A DNA stretch of 64,000 bases from CAWJMD01 sp963843835 (GTDB lineage: Bacteria; Actinomycetota; Actinomycetes; Actinomycetales; CAWJMD01), in assembly GCA_963843835.1 (NCBI GenBank), contig CAWJMD010000008.1, positions 372,001-436,000 on the forward strand. The letters run 5' to 3'. This document shows, piece after piece, positions 1 through 8,386 of the stretch (position 1 is the first letter of the stretch; the number at the start of each line of letters is the position of its first letter). Both the position numbers and the translations under genes were made by a program. Below the pieces are notes generated by a model. The model saw only the letters and a list, made by a program, of their open reading frames with translations. It was not told the DNA's origin and did no database searches.

Positions 1-1289
1 GGGTGCGCCATGGCGTAGGCGCACGCCCCGAGCCGCTCCTGCGCAGCCCTGACGTCCGGGTCGTCGCTCGTGACCCCTTGCTGCATCAGGTCCCATGCGG
101 GACCGACGACGGCGGCATCGATGAAGACGTGCATGACGAACGTCATCGGCCGAACTCGCCGTGTCACAACGGTTCTGACCCCGCCGGAGCGCCGGACGGC
201 TCGCCGCAGCCACCCGGCGGCCACCGGCAGTGCCCCGAGGTTGCCGAGCACCGCCCTGATCAACCGGGCGACCAGCGTCCGGCGCGCGAGACCGCCGAGC
301 TGCAGTCCACCCAGCCGGTCGAGGAAGGCGTCCCGTGCTGCGAGATCGCGGGGGTCGTCCTCGTCCGCGACCGGAACGAAGCGGTCGCCGACCATCCACC
401 CGAACGCCGTGCGGTTGCACCGGGGGTCGCCGAAGTGCACGGCGTCGTGGGACAGCGGCGAACCGACCCCGGCCTCGACCTGAGCCCAGACGTCGTCGGG
501 CGTCATGGCGTGGAGGTCCTCGCGCCAGCGTCGGTCGTCCCCGACGTAGGCGGCGGGCTGGAAGGACAGCATGCTGAAGCTGGTGGAGCTCAGGCAGTCA
601 CGGACCACCTGCGCGACCTCGCCGAGGTTGGACGGTGTCACGGTCATGTTGTGCGCGAGGTAGGAGCGGATGCCGTGCTCGCGGCGCAGCCGGTCGAACA
701 TGGCGGTGAACGCCTGCCGGTACGGCGTCACCTCGGTCTCGCTGCGCGGGCGCGGCAGTCCGCGCCGTCCCCGCATCAAGGAGTCGAAGTGCCCCGCGAA
801 CGACAGCTTCCTGGAGCGTGCCTTGCCGTTCTCGTCGAGGGCGACCTTCAGCAGGTACTCCTCGTCGAAGTCCCCGTGCGTGAAGCTCATCGGCTCCCGG
901 CCGTGCTCCCGCATCACCGCGAGGGCCTCTGCGTGGGTGTTGGCGTCCAGCAGGCTGACCTCGCCGCCGATCAGCTGCGCGTGTGCGCGCGGGCCGCGGC
1001 GCTCGCGCAGGAAGGCCATCTGGCGGCGCACCTCGCGAACCGTGTGGTCACCGTCCACGCGGACGTGGTTCGCGTCCTTGGAGTGGTAGCAGGGAGTGCA
1101 CGTGAGGTTGCACTGGGGGAAGACCCCGTGGGTGCCCTCGCAGCCGACCGCGTGCCTGCCGAGCACCTGGGCCGGCGTCCTCGCCGGTGCGGGCAGCCCG
1201 GCCCACCGCTCAGCCAGGACCTCGCGGGCCTCCGCCGACACCGGGGACGTCGCCCTCCACCACTCCGCGACGCCGTCGAGGGTTCTCAT
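1..1289 (-). CDS. Radical SAM domain protein (C-terminus cut by window edge)
   Basis: Reading the minus strand from the ATG at 1289 gives at least 429 codons with no stop before the window edge, so the C-terminus is missing. The N-terminal part carries a CxxxCxxC motif (C60, C64, C67; QCNLTCTPCYH), the [4Fe-4S] ligand signature of the radical SAM superfamily, and about 40 residues later an IGGE stretch resembling the GGE SAM-binding motif. The start overlaps the stop of the upstream FAD oxidoreductase as ATGA, so the two are probably co-translated. A cytosolic SAM-dependent radical enzyme of unknown substrate is the safe reading. The nearby thiol-redox genes suggest, but do not show, a link to redox biology. 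Confidence 0.85.
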   Translation of the reverse strand, partial: MRTLDGVAEWWRATSPVSAEAREVLAERWAGLPAPARTPAQVLGRHAVGCEGTHGVFPQCNLTCTPCYHSKDANHVRVDGDHTVREVRRQMAFLRERRGPRAHAQLIGGEVSLLDANTHAEALAVMREHGREPMSFTHGDFDEEYLLKVALDENGKARSRKLSFAGHFDSLMRGRRGLPRPRSETEVTPYRQAFTAMFDRLRREHGIRSYLAHNMTVTPSNLGEVAQVVRDCLSSTSFSMLSFQPAAYVGDDRRWREDLHAMTPDDVWAQVEAGVGSPLSHDAVHFGDPRCNRTAFGWMVGDRFVPVADEDDPRDLAARDAFLDRLGGLQLGGLARRTLVARLIRAVLGNLGALPVAAGWLRRAVRRSGGVRTVVTRRVRPMTFVMHVFIDAAVVGPAWDLMQQGVTSDDPDVRAAQERLGACAYAMAH

Positions 1290-2743
1290 CGCGCGGTCCA
1301 GCGGCGGAGGCGGGCAAGCACAGTGGTGGCGACGCGCGCCACCGGGCCGTCGAGCCGGGCTTGCGTGTCGGCGATCGCCGCGTTCCACGGTCCGTCCCCG
1401 TAGGTGGGGTAGGCGTGGGTGGTGCCGCTGAGGTCCCCGGTCGTGAGCCCCTTGCGGACGGCGAGCACCATCTCAGCGAGGGACTCGCCCGCACGCGGTC
1501 CCACCAGCGTGGCGCCCACCACCGTGTGCCGGCCTCCGAGCACGAGACGGCTGAAGCCGCCGGTGCGCCCCTCGGTCACGGCGCGGTCGACCTCGTCGTG
1601 CCGGCGCGTGACGACGGTCGGCGAGGGCCCCTTCTCCGCCCAGCTGGGCGCTCCCACGGCGGCCACCTCCGGATCGGTGTACGTGACCCGCGGAACCGCG
1701 GTCAGGTCGACCTGTCTGCGCAGCCCCAGAACCGCGTTGGAGGCGGCCATGCTGCCGTGAACGCCTGCCACGTGGGTGAACTGGGGATGCGGTGTCACGT
1801 CGCCGGCGGCCCAGATGCGCTCGTTCGTGGTCCGCAGGCGAGCGTCGACCTCCACGTGGCCGCTGTCGTCGAGCGCGACGCCGGCGAGGTCGAGGCCGAG
1901 GTCCGCGGAGCCGGGTTTGCGTCCGACGGCGACGAGCAGGGCGTCGTAGGCGACTTCGCGTTCGCCGCCGTCCCCGTCGGCGGAGCCCTCCTGTGTGACC
2001 ATCAGCCCACCGGACCTGTCCGGGGACCCGTCGACACGAGCGGCCCGGTGCCCGGTCAGGATCGTGACCCCGTCGGCACGCAGCGACGCCTCGACGATCT
2101 CAGAGGCTTCCGGGTCCTCGTTCGGCAGCAGCCGCGGCGAGGCCTCCACGACGGTCACCTCCGAGCCGAGGCGGGCGAACGCCTGACCGAGCTCGCAACC
2201 GATGCTGCCGCCCCCGAGCACGACCAGCCGGCGCGGCAGCTCGGTCAGGTCCCACACCGTGTCGCTCGTCAGCGGGGCCGCCTCCCGCAGTCCCGGGACA
2301 CCGGGCACCGTGGGGGAGGAGCCCGTGGCGAGCAGCGCGCGGCGGAAGGGGATCTGCCGGCCGTCCACCTCGACGGTCCGCGGGCCGGTGAAGCGGGCTG
2401 ACCCCGAGATCACAGTGGCGCCTGCGCGTTCCAGCGCCGCCGGGGAGTCGGCCGGCTCGATCGCCGCCATGGCTCCGTGCACGTGCTTCATCACGGCAGC
2501 GAAGTCGACGCTCACACCGTCGACCGTGACGCCGAGGTCAGTGGCGTTCCGTGCGCCGGCTGCCGCCGCGGCGGCCGCGAGCAGCGCCTTGCTGGGCACG
2601 CAGCCCGTCCACAGGCAGTCGCCGCCGGTGCGACTGCGCTCCACGAGCGCGACCCGGGCACCCAGCCTGGCCGCCGTCTTCGCCGCCACGATGCCGGCGG
2701 TGCCTCCGCCGATCACGACCAGGTCCCAGGGTGCGTCCGTCAT
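1286..2743 (-). CDS. FAD/NAD(P)-dependent disulfide oxidoreductase, mercuric reductase-like
   Basis: This 485-residue protein belongs to the class I pyridine nucleotide-disulfide oxidoreductases. It shows an N-terminal FAD-binding GGGTAG (residues 12-17), the redox-active disulfide CLWTGCVPSK (C43, C48), a second nucleotide fold VVLGGGSIG (about 174-182), a second FAD contact WAAGDVTPH and a C-terminal dimerisation domain. The usual catalytic His-x-x-His near the C-terminus is replaced by a THAYPTYGD stretch, so the disulfide partner may differ from lipoamide or glutathione. No N-terminal metal-binding domain and no mer genes are present, so mercury resistance is unlikely. It is translationally coupled to the radical SAM gene. 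Confidence 0.88.
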   Translation of the reverse strand: MTDAPWDLVVIGGGTAGIVAAKTAARLGARVALVERSRTGGDCLWTGCVPSKALLAAAAAAAGARNATDLGVTVDGVSVDFAAVMKHVHGAMAAIEPADSPAALERAGATVISGSARFTGPRTVEVDGRQIPFRRALLATGSSPTVPGVPGLREAAPLTSDTVWDLTELPRRLVVLGGGSIGCELGQAFARLGSEVTVVEASPRLLPNEDPEASEIVEASLRADGVTILTGHRAARVDGSPDRSGGLMVTQEGSADGDGGEREVAYDALLVAVGRKPGSADLGLDLAGVALDDSGHVEVDARLRTTNERIWAAGDVTPHPQFTHVAGVHGSMAASNAVLGLRRQVDLTAVPRVTYTDPEVAAVGAPSWAEKGPSPTVVTRRHDEVDRAVTEGRTGGFSRLVLGGRHTVVGATLVGPRAGESLAEMVLAVRKGLTTGDLSGTTHAYPTYGDGPWNAAIADTQARLDGPVARVATTVLARLRRWTAR

Positions 2744-2929
2744 CACTGCCTCTCGTGGTGCGGTCGTGCGGTCACCACTGGAACCCGCGTGGGGCCCGAG
2801 GGTTTCCGCGCTGCGCCCGCGGGCCCGGGTGGAAGCGGGCCGTGCGCGGACCGGGTTCCGCTGGCGAACGCCCGCGGCACGCCTCGTCGGCTCCGGCCGT
2901 CGCGCGGCGTCCTGACCGAAGGAGTCCAC

Positions 2930-3460
2930 GTGTCCACGGTACGTCGCAGGTGCGGGCTCCTGGTCGTGTCGATGGTGGTGGCACTCACCCTGGCCGCGTG
3001 TGCTCCCGCGGCCACGGGGGGCGCCGCCCGGGACCAGGCGCTCGCGGGCACCGGCGCACTGTCCTTCTCGGGCCCCACCCTGGACGGAGGCGATCTCGAC
3101 GCCTCGACGCTCGCGGGCGAACCGGTGGTGCTGTGGTTCTGGGCGCCCTGGTGCTCGATCTGCCGAGCGGAGGCCCCGGGCATCGCGCGGGTGGCCGACG
3201 AGCTCGACGGCCGCGTCACCGTCCTGGGGATCCCCGGGCTGGGCCGGACCGCCGACATGCGCGAGTTCGTCGAGGTGACGGGCACCTCCGGCCTCCAGCA
3301 CGTGATCGACGTCGACGGGTCGCTGTGGGCACGGTTCGGCATCATCGGGCAGCCCTCGTTCGTCCTCGTCGCTCCGGACGGCTCGGCACGCCTCTTCGGC
3401 GGCGCCCTGGGCGAGGAGGCGCTGCGCGACGCGGCCGTCCGGCTCGAGGTCTCGACATGA
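2930..3460 (+). CDS. DsbE/TlpA-like thioredoxin-fold lipoprotein
   Basis: A 176-residue exported protein. A signal peptide ends in the lipobox LAAC with C24, so it is a predicted lipoprotein. The thioredoxin fold has the active site WCSIC (C75, C78) in the WFWAPWC context seen in actinobacterial Mpt53/DsbE-type proteins, and a cis-proline at P142 (GQPSF). Start: GTG at 2930 with GGAG 5-8 nt upstream. It overlaps the next gene as ATGA, so it is co-translated with the DUF3179 lipoprotein. It probably acts as an extracytoplasmic thiol oxidase or reductase; the direction of electron flow cannot be told from sequence. It diverges from the FAD oxidoreductase across 186 bp. Confidence 0.88.
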   Translation: MSTVRRRCGLLVVSMVVALTLAACAPAATGGAARDQALAGTGALSFSGPTLDGGDLDASTLAGEPVVLWFWAPWCSICRAEAPGIARVADELDGRVTVLGIPGLGRTADMREFVEVTGTSGLQHVIDVDGSLWARFGIIGQPSFVLVAPDGSARLFGGALGEEALRDAAVRLEVST

Positions 3461-4689
3461 GAACGCCACGCCTGGCTGCGGTCCTGGGCGTCGCCGCCCT
3501 GGCGCTGGCCGCCTGCGGCGGTGGCGACCCGGGGTCGAGCGGGTCGACCGGGTCCGAGGCGGGCGCGGCGGAGGGGTCGGCCCCGACCGGGGACGCCGTC
3601 CGGCTGGAGGCGATCGACGAGTCCCCCCGGGAGGACGGTCCGTCGGCGCTGAAGCTCCGCCTGGACGACCCCAGCCTGCCCCAGCCCCTCGTCGACCCGG
3701 CCCGCGTCATCTCCGGCGGTCCGCCGCCCGACGGCATCCCGCCGGTCGACGACCCGCTGTTCCTGCGACCCGACGACGTGGGCTTCCTCGCGGACGACGA
3801 GCCGGTGGTGGCGCTGGAGGTCGACGGCCAGCACCGCGCCTACCCGGTGCAGATCATGGTGTGGCACGAGATCGTCAACGACACCGTCGGCGGCGTCCCG
3901 GTCTCGGTGACGTACTGCCCGCTGTGCAACTCGGCGCTCGCGTTCGAGCGCGAGCTCGCCGACCGGACCGTGACGTTCGGGACGTCCGGCAGCCTGTACC
4001 TGTCGGACCTCGTGATGTACGACCGGCAGACCGAGTCGCTGTGGTCCCAGCTCGAGGGACGAGCCATCGCCGGCGTGCTGACCGGGGAGGTGCTGACCCG
4101 CATCCCCGTGCAGACGCTGACGTGGGAGCAGTGGCGTTCAGCGCACCCGGAGGGCTGGGTGCTGAGCCGGGAGACCGGCGCCCAGCGCGACTATGGTCGG
4201 AACCCCTACGTGGGGTACGACCAGCCGGCCAGCGCACCGTTCCTGTTCGACGGCGAGAACGACGACCGTCTGCCACCCAAGGAGCGGGTGATCGCCCTGG
4301 GTGACCCCGACGACCCGGTGGCCGTGACGCTGGCCGACCTGTCGGTCGACCGGGTCCGCAGGATCGAGGTGGGCGGCCTTCCCGTGGTCGTGTGGGCAGT
4401 GGCCGGCCTGCGCTCCGCCCTCGACACCCAGGACCTCAGCGAGGGCCGCGCCCTGGCCACCAGCGGCGCCTTCCGGCCGGTCGCGGGAGGACTCGACCTG
4501 ACGTTCGTGCCGTCCGGCGACGACGCGTTCACGGACCAGGAGACCGGAACCCGATGGGACGTCACGGGGCTCGGGGTCGACGGACAGCTCGGGGGCGAAC
4601 AGCTCGAGCGCGTCGGCCACATCGACACGTTCTGGTTCGCCTGGGCCGCCTTCCACCCCGAGACTCGCCTCGTGCGCGCCGACTCCTGA
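3457..4689 (+). CDS. DUF3179 family lipoprotein
   Basis: A 410-residue DUF3179 protein with a signal peptide and lipobox LAAC (C20), then a low-complexity Gly/Ser/Glu linker to about residue 48. The family hallmark TYCPLCNSA is intact (C154 and C157, a CxxC), followed by the conserved FGTSG and SLWSQ blocks. DUF3179 has no settled function. The CPLC motif could bind metal or form a disulfide. Its start overlaps the stop of the DsbE-like gene, a strong physical link to thiol chemistry at the membrane surface. Confidence 0.9.
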   Translation: MRTPRLAAVLGVAALALAACGGGDPGSSGSTGSEAGAAEGSAPTGDAVRLEAIDESPREDGPSALKLRLDDPSLPQPLVDPARVISGGPPPDGIPPVDDPLFLRPDDVGFLADDEPVVALEVDGQHRAYPVQIMVWHEIVNDTVGGVPVSVTYCPLCNSALAFERELADRTVTFGTSGSLYLSDLVMYDRQTESLWSQLEGRAIAGVLTGEVLTRIPVQTLTWEQWRSAHPEGWVLSRETGAQRDYGRNPYVGYDQPASAPFLFDGENDDRLPPKERVIALGDPDDPVAVTLADLSVDRVRRIEVGGLPVVVWAVAGLRSALDTQDLSEGRALATSGAFRPVAGGLDLTFVPSGDDAFTDQETGTRWDVTGLGVDGQLGGEQLERVGHIDTFWFAWAAFHPETRLVRADS

Positions 4690-4733
4690 GCCTCGTGCCC
4701 GGCGGCTCGGCGCGGCGGCTTGGTCGAGGTCGG

Positions 4734-5210
4734 TCACACCATCGCGTGCTCTCGAGGGGCCGTTGCCTCGAGGCCAGCCTCGACCCCGATCGCGCGGTCG
4801 ACCGACAGCCGCCCCGGCCCCAGGAGGAGGATGCCGAGAAGGCCCGCCAGCAGCGCGATGTCGAGTTCGGCGCCCGGCATCGGGGCCCCAGCCGGGGCGA
4901 TGATCCCCAGGTCGGTCTTGACCATCAGGATCGCGCCGATCAGCGTCGCGACGAGGGGGAGCGTCGCGAGCCGGGTGAGGAGCCCGAGAAGGATCGCCGA
5001 GCCGCCGACGAGCTCGGCCACCGTGACCAGCCAGGAGACGACATCCGGCGCGGCCACGCCCAGTCCGGACAGCATCCCCGCGAAGGCCTCAGGCCCGTCG
5101 GAGAGCTTCGACCAGCCGTGCACGACGAACACGAGGCCGACGCCGATCCGCAGGAGCAGCAGTCCCGGGTCGGTGAGGCGGTGGAGGAAGGGCAGGCTGA
5201 GCGTGCGCAT
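4734..5210 (-). CDS. DoxX family membrane protein
   Basis: A 158-residue protein with four predicted membrane helices and the DoxX start pattern LLLLRIGVGLVFVVHGWSKL. DoxX proteins are small membrane proteins; in mycobacteria one forms a membrane-associated oxidoreductase complex with SodA and SseA. The exact role here is unknown. The ATG at 5210 is preceded by a GAGAGG box about 9 nt upstream; longer in-frame starts run into unconserved arginine-rich sequence. It converges with the DUF3179 gene 44 bp away, with no clear terminator between. Confidence 0.85.
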   Translation of the reverse strand: MRTLSLPFLHRLTDPGLLLLRIGVGLVFVVHGWSKLSDGPEAFAGMLSGLGVAAPDVVSWLVTVAELVGGSAILLGLLTRLATLPLVATLIGAILMVKTDLGIIAPAGAPMPGAELDIALLAGLLGILLLGPGRLSVDRAIGVEAGLEATAPREHAMV

Positions 5211-5344
5211 GACAAGAGACCTCTCGATGTCGACACGTGACAGGGCAGTCACGGAACCCAGGTCGTCGCGGCCGTGATTCCGCCGACGGTGGTGCAGGTG
5301 GTCCAGACGGAATCGCACGCCGACCCTGACGGGTTCGTGGTGCC

Positions 5345-5578
5345 ATGGGCCTGATCCGTCACCTGCGAGTGCGGCGCCGGCTCGGCGCGTTCGCCGACGG
5401 CGAGCTGGGCGCGACCTCGGCGCGGCACGTGGCGGTGCACGTTCGGGAGTGCTGGACCTGTGGGGGTGAGCTCGAGCTGCTCCACCTGGTGCGCGGGGCG
5501 CTGAGACAGGGGAGGCGGTCGGAGCCCTCACCGCTGCAGGTGCGCCGGCTCGAGCACTTCGTCCGGGAGCTCGCGTGA
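5345..5578 (+). CDS. Small zinc-finger (zf-HC2, anti-sigma-like) protein
   Basis: A 77-residue protein carrying the HxxxCxxC signature of the zf-HC2/ZAS domain (H32, C36, C39; sequence HVRECWTC) in the usual context GxLGxxxARHVAxHVxxC. ZAS domains occur in anti-sigma factors such as RsrA, where the Cys/His set binds zinc and can sense thiol oxidation. No sigma factor gene lies next to it and there is no transmembrane segment, so the partner is unknown. It lies divergent from DoxX in the redox neighbourhood. Start ATG 5345; no strong ribosome-binding site is visible. Confidence 0.65.
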   Translation: MGLIRHLRVRRRLGAFADGELGATSARHVAVHVRECWTCGGELELLHLVRGALRQGRRSEPSPLQVRRLEHFVRELA

Positions 5579-5641
5579 GGGGTGACCGGCGCTACGGTCG
5601 TCACAACCGTCGTCGCCACGGTCGTCCACAAGGAGGCTCGC

Positions 5642-6313
5642 ATGCCCGACCGCCCTGCGGTCATCGTGTTCGACGTCAACGAGACGCTCTCCGACATGTC
5701 ACCGATGGCAGGACGTTTCGTGGACGTCGGGGCGCCGGCGTACCTGGCGCAGCTCTGGTTCACGTCGCTGCTGCGAGACGGCTTCGCCCGGACGGCGTCT
5801 GGGGAGACGGAGCTGTTCTCCGTGCTCGCCGAGGGTTCACTACGCGTGGTGCTCAGCCAGGTGCGGCTGGACCGACCCGAGGACGAGGCGGTGAGCCACG
5901 TGCTGGCGGGGATCGCGGCGCTGGAACTGCAGCCCGACGTGGCGGAGGGAGTACGGCGCCTGCGGCAGAGCGGCTTCCGTCTAGTGACCTTGTCGAACGG
6001 GGCCAGCTCGGTGGCCGAGGGACTGCTCGAAGGCGCCGGTCTGCTCGAACACTTCGAGGCCCTGCTGACGGTGGAGGACGCCGGTGTGTGGAAGCCTGCG
6101 CGGGGTTCGTACGCCTACGCGGCCGAGACCTGCGGCGTCGCCGTGGAGCAGATGATGCTGGTGGCCAGCCATCCGTGGGACACCGACGGGGCACAGCGTG
6201 CCGGGGCGCGCGCCGCTTGGGTCAACCGGACCGGCGCCCGGTGGCCCGGGTACTTCCGGCCGCCGGACCTGGAGGTCCGCGAGATCGGCGAGGTCGCGAC
6301 AGCGCTGCGCTGA
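5642..6313 (+). CDS. HAD family hydrolase, haloacid dehalogenase type II-like
   Basis: A 223-residue cytosolic enzyme of the HAD superfamily. Motif I is FDVNETL with the nucleophile D11, motif II is VTLSNG, motif III includes the lysine in WKPARGSY, and motif IV is around ASHPWDTDGA. The order and length (about 220) fit the (S)-2-haloacid dehalogenase type II subfamily, though many members hydrolyse phosphate esters, so the substrate is open. The start ATG 5642 follows an excellent AAGGAGG at 5630-5636. It converges on the MFS gene, leaving 5 bp. Confidence 0.85.
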   Translation: MPDRPAVIVFDVNETLSDMSPMAGRFVDVGAPAYLAQLWFTSLLRDGFARTASGETELFSVLAEGSLRVVLSQVRLDRPEDEAVSHVLAGIAALELQPDVAEGVRRLRQSGFRLVTLSNGASSVAEGLLEGAGLLEHFEALLTVEDAGVWKPARGSYAYAAETCGVAVEQMMLVASHPWDTDGAQRAGARAAWVNRTGARWPGYFRPPDLEVREIGEVATALR

Positions 6314-6318
6314 CGTGG

Positions 6319-7578
6319 TCAGCCCAGGGTGGTGGGGGCGGGACTGGTCACGGTGTCGGCCGCCGGCCGCTCGCGCCGGCTGAGCGCGAGGAACGGCAGG
6401 GCCAGCAGCTGGATGAGGCCTGCCGCGACGAACGTCGTGCTGTAGCTGGTGACGTCGGCGGCCCGGCCCAGGACGGGCTGGACGACCACCCCGCCGCTGC
6501 TGCCCATCAGCGAGTCGAACGACAGCACGGTCGCACGCTGCTGCGACGGGATCATGTCGTTGAGGTAGGCCTGCCGGATCGGGGTCGACGCTGCGAAGAC
6601 CAGCCCCCACGCGGCGAGCAGGACCAGGGCCAGCCAGAAGCTGCTGCCGGCGCCGAGGACGATCAGGACCACGGAACCCGCGGCGATGCTGAGCATGAGC
6701 ACCGTCGTGCGGTGGCGGAACCAGCGTCGGACACGGGCGGCGAGCAGGCCTCCCGCGATCTGCGAGCCCGCCACGATCGCAGCGGCGAGCCCGGCGATGG
6801 AGTATGCCTCCGGGTTCCCGTACAGCTCGAGCAGGTACGGCTGCAGCGCGTAGAACACGTAGACGCCGACGCCGAAGCTGAAGGGAGCCGCGAGCATCAC
6901 GAAGCGCACGGGCCGGTTGCGGAGGCCGTGCTCGATCGAGGCGGACAGCACGTCCCTGGTCTCGCGCAGGGGATGGGTAGCCGGGCGCGGCTCGAAGCCC
7001 AGGTCCCTCATCAGAGCGAAGGCGACTCCGAACATCAGCAGCAGGATGACCACGCGCAGGAGGAACGGCACGCCGAGGTTGGTGACCTGGGCGATGACGC
7101 CGCCGAGCACCGACCCGCTCAGCATCGCGATGCCGGTGACCACCTGGCCCCGTCCCAGCACCGCCTCGAGCAGCCCTTCGTAGCCCGTGAAGGCGAGGGC
7201 GTCGACAAGCCACGCCTCAACGGCGCCGGAGAAGAACGTGAACCCCATCCCGATGCCGATCGACACCAGCGCCCACGCCCAGAAGGGCGCACCGATCTGC
7301 CACATGACGTAGTAGAGGAGCGTGGTGGCTGCGAGCGTCAGCGTGCCCAGGAGGTAGGACACACGCCGTCCCCACGTGTCCGCGACGACTCCCGTAGGGA
7401 TCTCGAAGATGACCATGCCCGCTGTGAAGAAGGCGTTGGCGGTGAACGCCTCGAGGTTGTTCAGGCCCGCGTCCAGCAGGAAGAGGGTGTTGATGCCCCA
7501 GATGAAGGACGCCGCCAGCGTGTTGCCGAGCAGCAGGGTGAGGTAGACCCGCTGGACCTTGGCGGCCTCGGCGTTCAC
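6319..7578 (-). CDS. MFS transporter
   Basis: About 419 residues with roughly 12 hydrophobic membrane segments and the MFS loop signature between helices 2 and 3 (GVVADTWGRR). Typical DHA-like features suggest a drug or metabolite efflux permease in the cytoplasmic membrane; the substrate is unknown. The start is uncertain: GTG 7578 gives a natural short cytosolic N-terminus before helix 1, while GTG 7614 or 7647 would add an arginine-rich extension. It is divergent from the second DsbE-like gene, which begins 203 bp away. Confidence 0.85.
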   Translation of the reverse strand: MNAEAAKVQRVYLTLLLGNTLAASFIWGINTLFLLDAGLNNLEAFTANAFFTAGMVIFEIPTGVVADTWGRRVSYLLGTLTLAATTLLYYVMWQIGAPFWAWALVSIGIGMGFTFFSGAVEAWLVDALAFTGYEGLLEAVLGRGQVVTGIAMLSGSVLGGVIAQVTNLGVPFLLRVVILLLMFGVAFALMRDLGFEPRPATHPLRETRDVLSASIEHGLRNRPVRFVMLAAPFSFGVGVYVFYALQPYLLELYGNPEAYSIAGLAAAIVAGSQIAGGLLAARVRRWFRHRTTVLMLSIAAGSVVLIVLGAGSSFWLALVLLAAWGLVFAASTPIRQAYLNDMIPSQQRATVLSFDSLMGSSGGVVVQPVLGRAADVTSYSTTFVAAGLIQLLALPFLALSRRERPAADTVTSPAPTTLG

Positions 7579-7780
7579 CGTTGCCCGCCGTGCGTCACGA
7601 CGTCCATGGCCCACCTCTCTGCCGCAGCAGGTGCCGTGCAGGACCACTATGGACGCCGCACGACGTGCCCGTCACCGGTCCGGACCAACTCGTCCGGGCG
7701 CCCGTGGGGTCGGGCAGAGGTCACCGTTCCGTCATCGGCGTCGCTCGGCGGGGAGCGGGAAACCGGGTGAGGATGGGTCG

Positions 7781-8386
7781 ATGAGAGCCCGTCGCGCATT
7801 GAGGCGCCGTTCCGCCCTGCTGGCTGTCGCGGTCGTGGCGGTGCTGACGGCGTGCTCGTCCGCCACCACCGGTGAGGACGCGTCCGAACCCCGGGCCGAG
7901 ACATCCCCGGGCGGGGCGGTCACCGCACCGTCCGCGGAGTCCGACCAGCCCGCCGTCGGCGGCGTGGAGGGCCAGGCGCTCCCGGACGTCCTGGACTTCA
8001 CCGCCACCGAGATCTCGGGCGAGCAGTTCGCGGGCGCGGACGTGGCCGGCACGGACACGGTCTTCTGGTTCTGGGCGCCGTGGTGCACGGTGTGCGCCCG
8101 CTCGGCGTCCGACGTGGCCGCCACGGCGAAGAGCTCGCCCGACGTCACGTTCGTCGGCGTGGCCGGTCTGAGCTCCGACGCGGAGGGGATGCGCCGGTTC
8201 GTCGACCAGAACGGCGTGAGCGACCTGCGGCACGTGGCCGACACCGACGGCTCGGTCTACACGCGGTTCGGCATCAGCCAGCAGCACTCGTTCGTACTCG
8301 TCAGCGCAGAGGGCGAGGTCGACTCGGTGACTGCCTACGGCAGCGACATCGACCTGGACGGCCTCGTGAAGGAGACGTTCGGCTGA
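7781..8386 (+). CDS. DsbE/TlpA-like thioredoxin-fold lipoprotein (His in place of cis-Pro)
   Basis: A 201-residue paralogue of the protein at 2930-3460. It has a lipobox LTAC (C25), a Ser/Ala-rich linker to about residue 65, and a thioredoxin fold with active site WCTVC (C102, C105) in the same WFWAPWC context. At the cis-proline position the sequence reads QQHSF, so H169 replaces the proline conserved in almost all thioredoxin-fold proteins and present in the paralogue. Start ATG 7781 follows GTGAGGA. The stop overlaps the CcdA start (TGATG), so CcdA is its likely electron partner. Confidence 0.88.
   Translation: MRARRALRRRSALLAVAVVAVLTACSSATTGEDASEPRAETSPGGAVTAPSAESDQPAVGGVEGQALPDVLDFTATEISGEQFAGADVAGTDTVFWFWAPWCTVCARSASDVAATAKSSPDVTFVGVAGLSSDAEGMRRFVDQNGVSDLRHVADTDGSVYTRFGISQQHSFVLVSAEGEVDSVTAYGSDIDLDGLVKETFG

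Noticed and set aside
3..1403. Long plus-strand open frame of 466 codons at the window start
   Set aside because: It is the antisense shadow of the radical SAM gene, whose minus-strand frame has clear family motifs.
1286..2743. Mercury resistance
   Set aside because: No MerR, MerT, MerP or MerB and no N-terminal metal-binding domain or C-terminal Cys pair.
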